Positions 36,723 to 47,920 of a DNA stretch of 60,435 nt are shown here, piece after piece. The position numbers and the translations under genes are program-made. The stretch comes from Nitrospira sp. UBA2083 (lineage in GTDB: Bacteria > Nitrospirota > Nitrospiria > Nitrospirales > Nitrospiraceae). The notes beneath the pieces were generated by a model. It saw only the letters and a list, made by a program, of their open reading frames with translations. It was not told the DNA's origin and did not search any database. The stretch spans positions 33,322 to 93,756 of the forward strand of contig DCZN01000134.1 of NCBI GenBank assembly GCA_002331625.1, in the 5' to 3' direction. Each line of letters starts with the position of its first letter. Positions within the stretch are counted from its first letter, which is position 1.

Positions 36723-39700
36723 ATGAGCTCACCACCGGACACGGACGGCTCACTGCTCCTCGAGCTGGTCCAGTTACGTCACCAAGTGCTCGATCTGCAG
36801 CAGGCGCTCGCTCATGTAAAGCAAGACGGAGCTTCAACCCAGACTTCGGCGCTCGGGGCCGCTCAAGTGGGAGCCTGGGAATGGGAGGGTCGAACAAATC
36901 GGGTGATATGGTCGCCGGAGACGGAACAGATCTTTGGACTCACTGCCGGCACGTTTGATGGTTCATATGAAGGCTTCTTTGCACTCATACATCCAGATGA
37001 TCGTCATCGGCTCAGTATGGCCATCGCCAAAGCTGTTGAAGACCGTTCCCCATACAGAATCGAACATCGAATCATTACCCCCGCCGGAGCCGTACGGTGG
37101 GTGGCGTGCCGTGGCCGCGCCATTGTTCATGAGAATGAACCGGTGTCAGGCATGATGGGCACGGTTGAAGATATTACCACCCGTAAAGAACTCGAGCTGA
37201 ACCAGCAAGCCCTCCGAGAAACCCTGGAAACACTCGTCCGAGAACGAACCGCCGGGTTGGAACAGGCTGTCCATGAACTGAAGACTGAAATAGCGCGAAG
37301 ACACCAGGCTGAATCGGCGCTCAAAGCAAGTGAGCAACGCTACCAATTCCTCTACGAGCAAAACCCTTTCATGTATTTCACGCTCTCCTCTGATGGCACC
37401 ATGTTATCCGTCAATACTTTTGGAGCGTATCAACTCGGATACCAGAAAGAAGACCTCATCGGCCGGTCCATTTTGCAGCTATTTGACCCGAAGGACCACC
37501 AGACTGTGCTGGGACAGTTGATCGCGTGCGCCGCCAGCCCCTACACACTATTTGAATGGGAAATCCAAAAGGTCCGGAAGGACGGAGCTAGAATGTGGGT
37601 CAGAGAACGAGCCCGGACCATTCACGATCACACAGGCCAGATCCTTGTCCTGGTGGTCTGCGAGGATATCACTGAGCGCAAGCGGACTGAAAAGCAACTC
37701 CAGGAAACGTCTCGCCTGCTCCAGACCCTCGTCGAGGAGTCTGCCTTGCCGATTGTGAGTCTTGATCGAGATGCACGTGTGGTCAGCTGGAATCAGGCCG
37801 CAACCCATCTGTTTGGGTGGACCAAGGAGGAGGTTCTGGGGTGTGAGCTCCCCTACATCCAACCGGGAGAAGAAGGACCGGCGGAAGCGCTGTGGCAGGA
37901 GGGAATACGCGGAGAACTCACCGGTCCGATAGAACTGAAGCGTCGGCGTAAAGATGGGACGATGCTGGACCTTCTGCTTTGGCCCGTGTTCGTCTACGAC
38001 GAGTTCGAACAACTTTCCCTAGCGGTGGGTCTGTATGTCGATCAGTCGGATCTCAAACGAGCCGAGGAGGCCACGACCAGAGGGGAGACTCGTCTCCGCT
38101 CCTTTTTAGATGCGCTGGACGACCTCGCCTTCGAGTTTGACCAGGATGGACGATATCTCAATGTCTGGACTCGCAGCAGCGACAAGCTTCTGATGCCTAA
38201 ACAGGAACTCATCGGACGACGCCTCACCGACCTCTTCGGGGAAGAAGTGGGTTCCCAGTATGTCGAAACGATCCGTCAGGTCTTTACGACCGGTACGCCT
38301 GCGACGATTAACTACACCATTCGAGTGGATCAAGCCATACGCTATTTCTCCGGAGTCCTGACCCTGATTCCAGGGAATCAAACGTCCCAGGCGACTGTTG
38401 GCTGTATCGTACGCGATATTACCGAGAGCCGCCGCATCGAGGCGCAGGTTCGAGAAAGCGAGGCTCGATGGAGAGCGCTCTATGAACATGCGGGGGTCGG
38501 CATCGCCCAACTGAACCTTGACGGACGATTTCTTCGAGTCAATCCGCACCTCTGCCAGCTGCTGGGCTACTCCTCGGAAACCATGCTTCAGCGAACGTTT
38601 CAAGATCTTACGCACCCAGATGACCTCAACGTGAATCTGGCCTACCTCGACGACCTGCTCACGGATAGGCGTCATTCTTTCTCTATGGAGAAACGGTATC
38701 GTCGAAGCAATGGCACATGGGCATGGGTCGATTTGACCGTATCCCTGGTCCATAGCAGCTCTTCCGATCAGGACTATTTGATCGCCGTTATCCAGAACAT
38801 CGACGATCGTAAACGGGCAGAGCAGGCCCTCCGAGAGCAAGAAGCCCTGCTGCGATCCGTCATTGAAACGGCGCCCGACGCAATTTTCATGAAGGATCGA
38901 GACGGTCACTATCAATTCGTTAATTCGGCATTTGCGCAGACCCTGAGCAAGCTCCCCGAAGACATCATTGGAAAGACCGATGCTGAAATTTTTCCACCCG
39001 CAGTTGCTGATCGCTGTATGGCCGGAGATCGTGATGTGTGTTCCGGCGCGGGCCAGAGGGAATTCGAGGAAATTGTGCCCATTAAAGGCGCGCCTCGCAT
39101 TTTTCATGTGATCAAGACACCACACCTGAACCAGGAGCGATGCGTGATTGGATTGGTCGGAGTCGCCCGCGACATGACCGACCTGAAACAAGCCGAACGA
39201 GCCCTCCGACTGACTCAGCTGGCCGTTGATCGATCTGCGGATTTCGTGTTCTGGGTCGATCAGTCGGCTCGTTTTCTCTACGTCAATGACGCCGCGTGTA
39301 AACGACTCGGGTACTCACGTGAAGAATTACTGCGCATGTCCGTGAGTGACATTGATACCGAGTATCAAGTGGAACGATGGCCTGAACATTGGGTGGAATT
39401 GAGTCGGGCGGGACGTCTTCGATTTGAATCGCGCCATCGCACCAAGTCCGGCGAAACATATCCTGTAGAAATTGTCGCCAATTTTATTACCGTCGAAGGG
39501 AAGGAGTATAACTTCGCCTTCGCTCGCGACATCTCTGATCGGAAGCGATCGTACTCACTCCTGCAAGCTGCCATCAATTCAGTTGCCGACGGACTCCTGG
39601 TCGTCGACCGACAAGGGAAAGTGACCAGCACGAATCAGCGTTTTCTGCACCTTTGGAATATCCCCCAGACGCTCGTGAACGATGGAGACGATGAGCAGCT

Positions 39701-40916
39701 ATTGCGCTTCGTGGTCGACCAGCTTCAAGAGCCCGAGGCATTTTTGCACAAAGTCCGTGAGCTGTATGCGCATCCGGAGCAGGAAAGTTTTGATGTGATC
39801 GATTTCAAGGACGGGCGGGTCTTTGAGCGGTATTCCCAACCTCAGATCCTCGACGACGAAATCGTCGGCCGGGTCTGGAGTTTTCGGGATATCACCGAAC
39901 AGAAGCGTGCTGAGAGCGCGTTACGCGAGAGTGAGCTGAGGCTCCAGCGCTTCGTTGCCGAAGCCCCAGTCGGCCTGTGCATCCTTGATGAAAACTGGCG
40001 TGCGATCAGTGCCAACAGAGCGTTTTCTGACTTGACCGGCTACGAGATGCACGAACTCATCGGAAGTACCTATGCGCTGTACACTCACCCTGAAGACCTC
40101 TCAACCAACATCAAGTTGACCGAAGAATTCTATCAAGGCATCAGATCCGGCTATACCTATGAAAAACGGTACATCAGAAAGTCGGGAGAAATCATTTGGG
40201 TCTTAGTCAAAGCCACGCGTATTGAGCTGTCGGGCCATCGAGGACCGCTGCTCCTTGCGGCAGTGCAAGATATTACCGAACGCAAGCTGGCCATGGAGGA
40301 ACGAGAGCAGTTGAGCCGTGACCTCCATGATAACCTGCTCCAATCCCTGTATGCAGTCGGCATGCAATTGGAAGCCGGCAAACTTGCCATGGGGCAATCC
40401 CTCCGCCGGTCACGAACACACTTGTCGCAAGCCATCAACCAACTCAACCATCTCATGGTCGATGTACGACGATTTATTACATTATTGACGCAACGCACAT
40501 CCGTGGAGCTGGACTTTGGACAAGCCTTGCGCCAGCTGACCGCTTCTGTGGCAGGAACGGAGCATGCGGTCCCCGAACTAGACATTACGAACCCCGTATT
40601 GTCCTTCATTACCCCTCAGGTTGGGGAGCAGTTGCTCAATATTGCGCGTGAAGCGCTGAGCAACAGCCTACGCCATGCTCAGGCCTCCCGTCGATGGGTC
40701 ACGCTACACTTGGCGGATAATTCCATCCGCTTGCTCATCGGTGACAACGGTATCGGCTTTTCACCCAAACGCAAGCGCCGGACGGGTCGTGGGCTCGCAA
40801 ACATCGCAGCCCGAGCTCAACGCATTCGTGCGACCTTCACGCTGGACAGCGCACCGGGACGTGGCACCACGATTAGCATCGACATGCCGTTGAGGAAGGG
40901 AACAGTCTATGAGTAG
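36723..40916 (+). CDS. Nine-PAS-domain HisKA_3 histidine kinase
   Basis: This encodes about 1397 residues from the ATG at 36723; a TTG 14 codons earlier is also open. I count nine PAS units, roughly at 35-160, 210-330, 335-450, 455-575, 580-700, 705-820, 825-945, 945-1060 and 1065-1190. Each ends in a DIT-[ED]-x-K/R type PAC segment. A coiled coil lies between the first two. The H-box is LSRDLHDNLLQSLYAVG and the HATPase domain is C-terminal. No membrane helix is visible, so it is probably cytoplasmic. It overlaps the next regulator gene by eight bases. Ligands of the PAS domains are unknown. Confidence 0.93.
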   Translation: MSSPPDTDGSLLLELVQLRHQVLDLQQALAHVKQDGASTQTSALGAAQVGAWEWEGRTNRVIWSPETEQIFGLTAGTFDGSYEGFFALIHPDDRHRLSMAIAKAVEDRSPYRIEHRIITPAGAVRWVACRGRAIVHENEPVSGMMGTVEDITTRKELELNQQALRETLETLVRERTAGLEQAVHELKTEIARRHQAESALKASEQRYQFLYEQNPFMYFTLSSDGTMLSVNTFGAYQLGYQKEDLIGRSILQLFDPKDHQTVLGQLIACAASPYTLFEWEIQKVRKDGARMWVRERARTIHDHTGQILVLVVCEDITERKRTEKQLQETSRLLQTLVEESALPIVSLDRDARVVSWNQAATHLFGWTKEEVLGCELPYIQPGEEGPAEALWQEGIRGELTGPIELKRRRKDGTMLDLLLWPVFVYDEFEQLSLAVGLYVDQSDLKRAEEATTRGETRLRSFLDALDDLAFEFDQDGRYLNVWTRSSDKLLMPKQELIGRRLTDLFGEEVGSQYVETIRQVFTTGTPATINYTIRVDQAIRYFSGVLTLIPGNQTSQATVGCIVRDITESRRIEAQVRESEARWRALYEHAGVGIAQLNLDGRFLRVNPHLCQLLGYSSETMLQRTFQDLTHPDDLNVNLAYLDDLLTDRRHSFSMEKRYRRSNGTWAWVDLTVSLVHSSSSDQDYLIAVIQNIDDRKRAEQALREQEALLRSVIETAPDAIFMKDRDGHYQFVNSAFAQTLSKLPEDIIGKTDAEIFPPAVADRCMAGDRDVCSGAGQREFEEIVPIKGAPRIFHVIKTPHLNQERCVIGLVGVARDMTDLKQAERALRLTQLAVDRSADFVFWVDQSARFLYVNDAACKRLGYSREELLRMSVSDIDTEYQVERWPEHWVELSRAGRLRFESRHRTKSGETYPVEIVANFITVEGKEYNFAFARDISDRKRSYSLLQAAINSVADGLLVVDRQGKVTSTNQRFLHLWNIPQTLVNDGDDEQLLRFVVDQLQEPEAFLHKVRELYAHPEQESFDVIDFKDGRVFERYSQPQILDDEIVGRVWSFRDITEQKRAESALRESELRLQRFVAEAPVGLCILDENWRAISANRAFSDLTGYEMHELIGSTYALYTHPEDLSTNIKLTEEFYQGIRSGYTYEKRYIRKSGEIIWVLVKATRIELSGHRGPLLLAAVQDITERKLAMEEREQLSRDLHDNLLQSLYAVGMQLEAGKLAMGQSLRRSRTHLSQAINQLNHLMVDVRRFITLLTQRTSVELDFGQALRQLTASVAGTEHAVPELDITNPVLSFITPQVGEQLLNIAREALSNSLRHAQASRRWVTLHLADNSIRLLIGDNGIGFSPKRKRRTGRGLANIAARAQRIRATFTLDSAPGRGTTISIDMPLRKGTVYE

Positions 40917-41592
40917 GTCCAAACCGATCCGGCTGGTCATCGTGGACGATCATGAAGTGGTACGCATCGGTCTGTGCGCAGTCCTCAACCTCACGCCTGG
41001 AATGAAGGTCATCGGTCAAGGGAAGCGGATGGAAGAGGCAAAGCAGCTGTGTTTCCGCCTCAATCCCGATCTGGTGTTACTTGATATTCGGCTGCCTGAC
41101 GGAAGTGGCGTGGACGCCGCCCGCAGCATACTCGCGAAGTGTCCACATACCCGCGTGCTCTTCCTGACGAGTTTTGCCGATGATCATACGGTGTTGGAAG
41201 CGATCCTCGCCGGAGCGCACGGATACATCCTTAAAGACATCGCGTCTCAGGCCCTGGTCCGCGCTATTCGTACTGTGGCGTCCGGCCAGGCACTCATCGA
41301 CTCTCGCCTGACGCGTCAGACATTGCAATGGTTGAAGAACGTGTACAGTGAGCCTGGGCAATCAAAGCGGCCGCTCCTCTCTCCGCAAGAGCAACGTCTG
41401 TTGCCCTTGGTTGCCAAGGGCCTGACGAACAAAGAAATCGCCCAAGACCTGCGTCTGAGCGAGAAGACCATCAAGAACTACCTCGCCAATATCTATTCGA
41501 AGCTCAATATTGGTCGCCGTTCTCAAATCGCCTCGTTCTATGCTGGCAGCTTCAAAGGCTCGAGCGTACGTCTCCCCACTGAGCCTCACTGA
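40909..41592 (+). CDS. NarL-family response regulator
   Basis: This encodes 227 residues. The receiver has the DDHEVVRIG pocket, phospho-acceptor Asp in LVLLDIRLPDGSG and Lys in GYILKD. The C-terminal helix-turn-helix carries LSPQEQRLLPLVAKGLTNKE. Its start lies within the end of the nine-PAS kinase gene, so it is the cognate regulator. It closely resembles the regulator at 35857-36537, which suggests duplication of a kinase-regulator pair. Confidence 0.93.
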   Translation: MSRSKPIRLVIVDDHEVVRIGLCAVLNLTPGMKVIGQGKRMEEAKQLCFRLNPDLVLLDIRLPDGSGVDAARSILAKCPHTRVLFLTSFADDHTVLEAILAGAHGYILKDIASQALVRAIRTVASGQALIDSRLTRQTLQWLKNVYSEPGQSKRPLLSPQEQRLLPLVAKGLTNKEIAQDLRLSEKTIKNYLANIYSKLNIGRRSQIASFYAGSFKGSSVRLPTEPH

Positions 41593-41759
41593 GGCAAGTC
41601 CTGGTGGGAGCTCTTCCGCCGGGGTCCTTCCGGTCAAGAACCGACCGACTTGTTCCGATAAGACCAGTGAAGACGTCGCCCTCGGAGTAGGCCGAGAACG
41701 ATTGGCTTCAAGATAAACGTCTCAGTGTCATCGCGCTTCCCACGCTGGCAAGTGCATCC

Positions 41760-42428
41760 ATGCATACACCGTCCCCGTCATGCCCAACCGCTGCGCTCCT
41801 TATTGAACCAGATTCGACTCTTGCGCGTAGATTCCAAGAAGTGCTGACGACAGAACATTGTCCCACGCTCGACCTCAGAATAGTGTCTTCATTCCGGGAA
41901 GGCGTGAGCTACCTCCAGACTCATCAGGTGACAGTGATACTCATGAACCTGGTCTTGCCCGACAGCAACGGACGGGAGGCTGTGGGTTTCCTGCGTCAGA
42001 CCGCAAGCTCCAGTGCGTTGATTGGATTCTGCCGGCCTACCGATACTCCCCTACTGCTTGATGCGATCCGTGCCGGAGCCCATGACGTGCTGTTCACTAT
42101 GCCGCCCTCGGCAGAAGCGCTCAACATGTCAATCCAATGTGCGTTGGTCAGAGCCGCCCGACCGCTGATCCCTCCGTCGACTACTTCGATACCCACTTCA
42201 TCAATGTCAGTGTCGAAGGTTGCACACGATCTCAACAATAGCCTGACTTCCATCAAAGGCTTCGCCGATATCTTACTTGCACGGCTCTCAGCTGAAGATC
42301 CATTGCGCCATTGTGCTGAGCAGATCCATCATGGCTGTGCAAAGGCCGAGGCATTGATCAAGCAATTATCCGGCGCATCAATTCCCTCGTCTCCTCTTCT
42401 CCCCTCGGATTCATCCACCGCCGCCTAG
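41760..42428 (+). CDS. Pseudo-receiver plus HisKA-like protein without ATPase domain
   Basis: This encodes 222 residues. Residues 10-130 have a receiver fold, but the phospho-acceptor Asp is Asn63 (LMNLVLPDS) and the conserved Lys is missing. Residues 150-205 contain an H-box-like VAHDLNNSLTSIKGFADILL with His156, as in HisKA kinases. No HATPase domain follows; the frame ends 20 residues later. It cannot autophosphorylate by the usual route. It could accept phosphate from another protein, act as a dimerisation partner or be a decayed kinase. It follows a regulator gene at 167 bases. Confidence 0.75.
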   Translation: MHTPSPSCPTAALLIEPDSTLARRFQEVLTTEHCPTLDLRIVSSFREGVSYLQTHQVTVILMNLVLPDSNGREAVGFLRQTASSSALIGFCRPTDTPLLLDAIRAGAHDVLFTMPPSAEALNMSIQCALVRAARPLIPPSTTSIPTSSMSVSKVAHDLNNSLTSIKGFADILLARLSAEDPLRHCAEQIHHGCAKAEALIKQLSGASIPSSPLLPSDSSTAA

Positions 42429-42539
42429 CGGCACAACACACCCTACGAATTGACAGCTTGTCAGCCCCTGACTAGGATACGGTCGGTCATCGATGGTCCT
42501 CATCGATCAAGCTATGTATTTTTCTGAAAGGAGATCTTA

Positions 42540-43115
42540 ATGTCCGACTCTGGTTTGCCCGACACCCGGGGAACCCACCGACCCTCGAAACTCTCTCCAA
42601 GCGCCAGCAATCTCATCGAATCGTCATTCGAATCGGTCGTCTTCGCGAGTCGGTGGATTCAAGCTCCGCTCTACGCAGGACTGATCGTAGCGGAACTGCT
42701 CTACGCGTATAAGTTTCTGGTCGAACTCTGGCACATGGTGATCGACATCAACAACATGAAAGAAACCGAGTTCATGCTCGGAGTGTTGGGGTTGATCGAT
42801 GTAACGATGGTCGCCAATTTGCTGACCATGGTCGTCATTGGCGGATACGCAACGTTCGTCAGCAAGCTGGACCTGGAACACCATCCAGACCGGCCTGATT
42901 GGCTCACGCACGTCGATCCCGGTACCATCAAGATCAAATTGGCGGCATCCTTGATCGGCATCTCCAGTATTCATCTCTTAAAGGGATTCGTCGATGTCGC
43001 GCACGAAGATCCGGAGCATTTGAAGTGGAAAATTTTCATCCACATGACGTTCTTAGCCTCCGCCATCCTGCTTGCGTGGACCGACAAGATCATGCAAAAG
43101 GACAAGAAACATTGA
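42540..43115 (+). CDS. UPF0114 (YqhA-type) inner-membrane protein
   Basis: This encodes 191 residues with four membrane helices, matching the YqhA/TIGR00645 family (LGLIDVTMVANLLTMVVIGGYATFVS is the diagnostic stretch). AAGGAGA lies upstream of the ATG. The function is unknown. It is convergent with the kinase gene at 43137, with 21 bases between stops. Confidence 0.9.
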   Translation: MSDSGLPDTRGTHRPSKLSPSASNLIESSFESVVFASRWIQAPLYAGLIVAELLYAYKFLVELWHMVIDINNMKETEFMLGVLGLIDVTMVANLLTMVVIGGYATFVSKLDLEHHPDRPDWLTHVDPGTIKIKLAASLIGISSIHLLKGFVDVAHEDPEHLKWKIFIHMTFLASAILLAWTDKIMQKDKKH

Positions 43116-43136
43116 AGACTTGAGCGCGACGGCCCG

Positions 43137-44708
43137 CTAGCACAGCGGGAATGTAGCGATCAGGGGCACGGCAGCAGCTTTGATCGCCTCAACCGTCAGG
43201 GGTTTCTCCAGATATCCATCAATGCGCAACGGCAGGGGGCTCGGCAGCCGATCGTCGATTGTCTCATGTCGTAGCCCAAGGATATGCAGTTTAGAAAAGC
43301 GTTCTTTGAGCGTTTGCACGTGGGTCCAGTCCGTTTTCGAAGTGAGCAAATCGACCTCCACCACCAGCAGTGTCGGAGGGGGTTCCAGGGTGATCGATCC
43401 CAATTCCTCCGCCAGCGTGGCGGTTCGGACCCGAAAGCCGAGCTTCTCAAGTGTTCTGGCAAGCACCGCGTGACTGACTGCTTCTCTTACATATATCAAC
43501 GCGCAGTTGGGCTCCGCTGAGTTCGACACACGATCACCCTCCCGTGCCAGTGGCACCTCAAACCAGAAGCAACTTCCTTTACCTGGTTGAGTGTTGAAAT
43601 CAATCGTTCCCCCCATGAGTTCAACCAACTGCTTCGCAAGCGCCAATCCGAGGCCCGTGCCTCCATACTTTCGATGATATGAACCATCGGCTTGGACGAA
43701 TGGCTGGAACAATCGTTGGGCATCACCCGCTTCGATCCCGATGCCGGTATCCGTTACGGAATACCTGACTCGGTCGGCGTGGGGCATCGGTCCAGGCATC
43801 GCTTCCGTCGGCCGAGGAGCGAGCTCAACACAGAGGGAAATCTCTCCTCGCTCCGTAAATTTCACCGCATTACTGAGCAAGAGAGACAGCAGACGACCAA
43901 GGCGAACCGAATCTCCCCAAAGTTCTGCCGGCACGGTCGAAGCAATGGTTTGGCGAAGCAGGATGCCTTTCTCTCGTGCTCGATCTCGATACAGCGCCAT
44001 CTGTTCATCGACCAGCCGATTCAACAGGAATTGCTCTCGATTGAGCGTCACGCGTCCTGATTCCAACTTTGAGAAATCGAGAATGTCGTTGATGATATCC
44101 AGCAGTGCCTGCGCGGACGTTTTGATCGTTTCGGCACAATCTCGCTGCTCCGGCGTGAGGTGGGTATCCAGCAACAAGTCATCCATCCCGATAATGCCGT
44201 TCATCGGTGTGCGGATCTCATGACTGATGGTGGCCAGAAACTCCGATTTCAACCGAGCCCCTTCAAGGGCGGCGTCGCGAGCCTGCACCAGTTTCTCCTG
44301 GCTCTGTCGCAAATCCCGCATGGCTTGACCGGCTCGTAACATGTAGCGCACTCGATGACCAAGCAAGAGACCATTGATCGGTTTTACGATGAAATCAGTG
44401 GCCCCGACGTCATAGGCCTGAGTAATCGACTGATAATCCTCAAGTCCCGTCATGATCAACACAGGCGTGTGAATGCCTTCCGGCAATTTGCGCAGCTCCG
44501 TACACACCGCGAACCCGTCCATCTCCGGCATCAAGATGTCCAACAGGACAAGATCCGGATGTCGCTTGATGAATACCTCGAGCCCAAGCCGGCCATTTTC
44601 GGCCTCTTCGACCGACCACCCAGACTGTTCCAGCGCCTCACGGGCCAGCAAGCGAGCGACGGTATCGTCATCGATGATGAGCACCGTGGGGCGAGATGCG
44701 TCCGTCAT
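43137..44708 (-). CDS. Receiver-HisKA-HATPase hybrid with C-terminal pseudo-receiver
   Basis: This encodes 523 residues. The N-terminal receiver ([18 protein letters not shown]) is intact. A coiled coil leads to HisKA ([15 protein letters not shown]), then HATPase ([19 protein letters not shown]). The last about 130 residues look like a second receiver, but the acceptor position is Glu (LLVVEVDLL), while GYLEKP is kept. There is no membrane segment. It overlaps the preceding kinase gene by four bases and ends the FIST operon, so it may receive phosphate from the upstream Hpt domain. Confidence 0.9.
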   Translation of the reverse strand: MTDASRPTVLIIDDDTVARLLAREALEQSGWSVEEAENGRLGLEVFIKRHPDLVLLDILMPEMDGFAVCTELRKLPEGIHTPVLIMTGLEDYQSITQAYDVGATDFIVKPINGLLLGHRVRYMLRAGQAMRDLRQSQEKLVQARDAALEGARLKSEFLATISHEIRTPMNGIIGMDDLLLDTHLTPEQRDCAETIKTSAQALLDIINDILDFSKLESGRVTLNREQFLLNRLVDEQMALYRDRAREKGILLRQTIASTVPAELWGDSVRLGRLLSLLLSNAVKFTERGEISLCVELAPRPTEAMPGPMPHADRVRYSVTDTGIGIEAGDAQRLFQPFVQADGSYHRKYGGTGLGLALAKQLVELMGGTIDFNTQPGKGSCFWFEVPLAREGDRVSNSAEPNCALIYVREAVSHAVLARTLEKLGFRVRTATLAEELGSITLEPPPTLLVVEVDLLTSKTDWTHVQTLKERFSKLHILGLRHETIDDRLPSPLPLRIDGYLEKPLTVEAIKAAAVPLIATFPLC

Positions 44709-47700
44709 GCCGCCGCCCTCCCCTTGTTGATTTCATCTTGGAACGCGGTGCAGGCCGCGGCGTAGTGCCGCTCCAGGTTCTTCAGTGCCTCGTCCGCTTG
44801 CTCCATTGCTTGATTGGCACCCATCATTTCCAGCTCGCGACAGTCGGATGCGACGGCGAGGGCACCTAACTGGGCGCTGCTGGACTTCAGACGATGGGCG
44901 GCAGCACGCAGTTCGGTTCCGTTGTGTTCCGACACGGCACGACGGATCCGATCCACGATCTCCGGCGAGGAATCCATGTACTGAGTGATGACCCGCACCA
45001 CGATGTCGGATTGACCTGGTCGTTGCAGAGCACGGATGGCGGCGAGTGCCGACTGGTCAAGCACGGCCGGATCAGTATCCCGGCCTGGCGGCACTTCTGC
45101 TGTCTGAGGAACAACCTGAGATGGATGAGCACCTCCGTCAGCCCGCCCAGGTTTCTTGTTGAATACCCAACGAGCAATGAGATGCTCCAGCTGAGAGAGC
45201 GTGAACGGCTTGGTCAAATAGTCGTCCATACCGGCCGCCAGACAGAGTTCCCGATCTCCCTGCATCGCATGAGCCGTCAGCGCAATGATCGGCACATGAG
45301 CAACGGATCGGCCTGCGTCGACGAGCGACTGTTGCGATTCCTTTGACTCACGCTCACGAATCAACCGGGTTGCCGTGAATCCATCCATCTCGGGCATTTG
45401 GCAATCCATGAGAATGAGCGAGTACCCTACGGTCTCCACCGCACCCACCGCTTCTCGCCCGTTCTCGGCCGTATCAATTCGGCAATTGAGTGCTTCCAGC
45501 ATGCCACAGGCGACTTCTCGATTGACCGGGTTATCCTCAACCAGCAGAATGCGGACCGGCACTGGCCCTTGCGCAGGCTGAATAGCCGCGTCAGCATCTG
45601 TGCCGCTGTGGATGGTAGTTGACGACCGTGGCTGCGGTGTCGTGTCACATCGCCTAAAGTAGGCGTTAAACCTGAATGCCGATCCTTTCCCCTGAATGCT
45701 TTCGAGCTCAATATGTCCTCCCATAAGGGCCACGAGCTGTTTGACGATGGCCAGTCCCAGGCCGGTCCCACCGTATTTCCTGGTCGTCGAGCCGTCGGCC
45801 TGAGAAAAGGAATCAAAGATATGCCCCTGGACCTCCCGGGAGATGCCGATCCCTGTGTCCCGTACGACGACCGATAATCCGTACAACTCGTTTTTCTGAC
45901 TCTCGAGGGACACGGCCACCTCGATGTCCCCCTGCTCTGTAAACTTCACTGCATTGCCGACCAGATTGACGAGGATTTGCCTCAACCGTGTCGGGTCGCC
46001 AAGGAGATAGGCCGGAATGTCGTCGGCGATGCGCCAGGACAGCTTCAGTTGCTTCTTCTCCGCTGCTGGTCGGGACACATCGACCGCTTCCTGAATGGCT
46101 CGGCGCACTTCAAACGGGATGGTTTCGAGTTGCAACTTCCCGGCCTCAATCTTTGAGAAATCCAGAATATCGTTGATAATGGCAAGCAGAGTCGTACCGG
46201 ATCGATAGATCGATTCCGTAAGATGACGCTCTTTCTCACCCAGGGCACACCGAAGCAGCAGCTCCGCCATTCCGAGCACCCCGTTCATGGGCGTGCGAAT
46301 CTCGTGGCTCATATTCGCCAAGAACTGACTTTTCGCTCGGCTCGCCGCCTCCGCCGCGTCCTTGGCTTGCCGAAGGACTTCCTCCGCTGCCTTTCTGTCG
46401 GTGACATCGATGTGAATCCCGACCATGCGGGAAGACAACTCTCCCTCGTTCTTAATGATGGTTCCACGTGCAAGAATCCACCGATAAGAACCATCCTTAT
46501 GGCGTATTCGATGCTCATTCTCGAGGGAAGCAGTCCGTCCGCTTAAATAGGCTTCGATGGCTCCCAATGAGCGCTCGTGATCGTCTGGGTGAATCCGACT
46601 CTCCCACTCCTGAAACGTGTTCTGGAGTTCCTCATCGCCATAGCCCAGTTGCCGTTTCCACTCGGGCGACAAATACACATCGTTCGAATTCAGATCCCAG
46701 TCCCAAATTCCGATGTTGGTGCTCTGCACCGTTGTGGTGAGACGACCTTGGCTGGTTCGTAACGCTTGTTCCACTTTCCGCCGATCCGCCGCTTCAATGG
46801 CCAGGGCCACCGTATTGGCGACCGATGTGGCAAAATGTTGCTCTTCCAACGTCCAGCGACGCAGAGGTCCGATGTGCTCATGGCAGATGACTCCGATCAT
46901 CTTGCCCTCCGAACGGATCGGAATGTCGAGCATCGATGTAATGCCCAGCGGTGCGAGGTAACCCGCTGTAAACTCCGCGGTCCTCGGGTCGGTGTGGGCA
47001 TCATCCGCGGCCACGATTCGCTCGGTCTCCAATTCTTGGAAATACCCTGGGTAATCTGCCGCAGTCAGAGTCATCCCTTGAGCATGCGCCCCGGTGGTCA
47101 ACTGATAGAGATCCACACATTGAATGGCAGATCGATCCGCCGTATAAAACCAGATGCTGACCCGCTCTGTATGCAGGCATTCGGATGCCACTCGCGTCAC
47201 GGTTTGAAATGCCTCCTGCAGATTGCCGCTGTAGACTTGTTGGCTTTTGGCTAGTTCCGAAAGCCCTGCCTGGACTCGCCGAAGCACGCCTTCCGTCTGC
47301 TGCCGCTCTCGCTCAATCTGCTTCTGCCGGGTGATGTCTCTGAAGACCAGCACAGCCCCAATGACCGACTCATTCGAACGCATCGGCGTCACAACCAGAG
47401 AGATGGCCAGAAGCTGACCTTGTGCGGACACCAACAGGCCATCGTCGGTGCGATACGTCTCGCCCGAGGCTAACGGCGGCAGTGTGGTATCGGTAATCAG
47501 ACAGTCGTCCCGAAATTCCTCCGGACCTGGGGAAATCATTCGATAGGCCGGACGATCCACAAGGGCCTGAGCCGTTTCACCCAATAACTGTTCAGCGTGG
47601 TGATTGACCATTTGAATTTTCCACTGGGCATCCACGACACAGAGTCCATCGCCCAATGCATGTAACACCGCCTGGAGCTTGTTGCGCTCGTGCGCGAGCT

Positions 47701-47914
47701 GAGTCTCGCTGGTCTGCTTGAGCTGCGCATACAAATTCTGCATCTCCTCTGACGAGAGAGCCAGCGAGCGTTCCAAGAGTGCGTGGCCCTGATCAGCCTC
47801 GACATAACTCTGACTAATCCGCTCAAGAATCTGGCCCCACACCTCCGCGGTCGCTGGAGAGTGCTGTGGGTCAAGCCCCAACCGCTTGAGCTGTCTCGTC
47901 AGCAGAGGATGCAT
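44705..47914 (-). CDS. PAS-GAF-PAS hybrid histidine kinase with receiver and Hpt
   Basis: This encodes 1069 residues. After an N-terminal helical region come PAS (about 80-200), GAF (about 220-385), PAS (about 395-515), HisKA ([19 protein letters not shown]), HATPase, receiver ([14 protein letters not shown], intact) and a C-terminal Hpt ([14 protein letters not shown]). It is soluble. The layout is a full four-step phosphorelay in one protein. It starts six bases after the FIST gene, suggesting that FIST binds a ligand and signals to it. The second PAS ([19 protein letters not shown]) resembles PAS units in the kinase at 54946. Confidence 0.93.
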   Translation of the reverse strand: MHPLLTRQLKRLGLDPQHSPATAEVWGQILERISQSYVEADQGHALLERSLALSSEEMQNLYAQLKQTSETQLAHERNKLQAVLHALGDGLCVVDAQWKIQMVNHHAEQLLGETAQALVDRPAYRMISPGPEEFRDDCLITDTTLPPLASGETYRTDDGLLVSAQGQLLAISLVVTPMRSNESVIGAVLVFRDITRQKQIERERQQTEGVLRRVQAGLSELAKSQQVYSGNLQEAFQTVTRVASECLHTERVSIWFYTADRSAIQCVDLYQLTTGAHAQGMTLTAADYPGYFQELETERIVAADDAHTDPRTAEFTAGYLAPLGITSMLDIPIRSEGKMIGVICHEHIGPLRRWTLEEQHFATSVANTVALAIEAADRRKVEQALRTSQGRLTTTVQSTNIGIWDWDLNSNDVYLSPEWKRQLGYGDEELQNTFQEWESRIHPDDHERSLGAIEAYLSGRTASLENEHRIRHKDGSYRWILARGTIIKNEGELSSRMVGIHIDVTDRKAAEEVLRQAKDAAEAASRAKSQFLANMSHEIRTPMNGVLGMAELLLRCALGEKERHLTESIYRSGTTLLAIINDILDFSKIEAGKLQLETIPFEVRRAIQEAVDVSRPAAEKKQLKLSWRIADDIPAYLLGDPTRLRQILVNLVGNAVKFTEQGDIEVAVSLESQKNELYGLSVVVRDTGIGISREVQGHIFDSFSQADGSTTRKYGGTGLGLAIVKQLVALMGGHIELESIQGKGSAFRFNAYFRRCDTTPQPRSSTTIHSGTDADAAIQPAQGPVPVRILLVEDNPVNREVACGMLEALNCRIDTAENGREAVGAVETVGYSLILMDCQMPEMDGFTATRLIRERESKESQQSLVDAGRSVAHVPIIALTAHAMQGDRELCLAAGMDDYLTKPFTLSQLEHLIARWVFNKKPGRADGGAHPSQVVPQTAEVPPGRDTDPAVLDQSALAAIRALQRPGQSDIVVRVITQYMDSSPEIVDRIRRAVSEHNGTELRAAAHRLKSSSAQLGALAVASDCRELEMMGANQAMEQADEALKNLERHYAAACTAFQDEINKGRAAA

Positions 47915-47920
47915 CAGGAT

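Noticed and set aside
38106..39191. Open frame of 361 codons antisense to the nine-PAS kinase
   Set aside because: It lies wholly inside the PAS repeats of the kinase and its translation is featureless.
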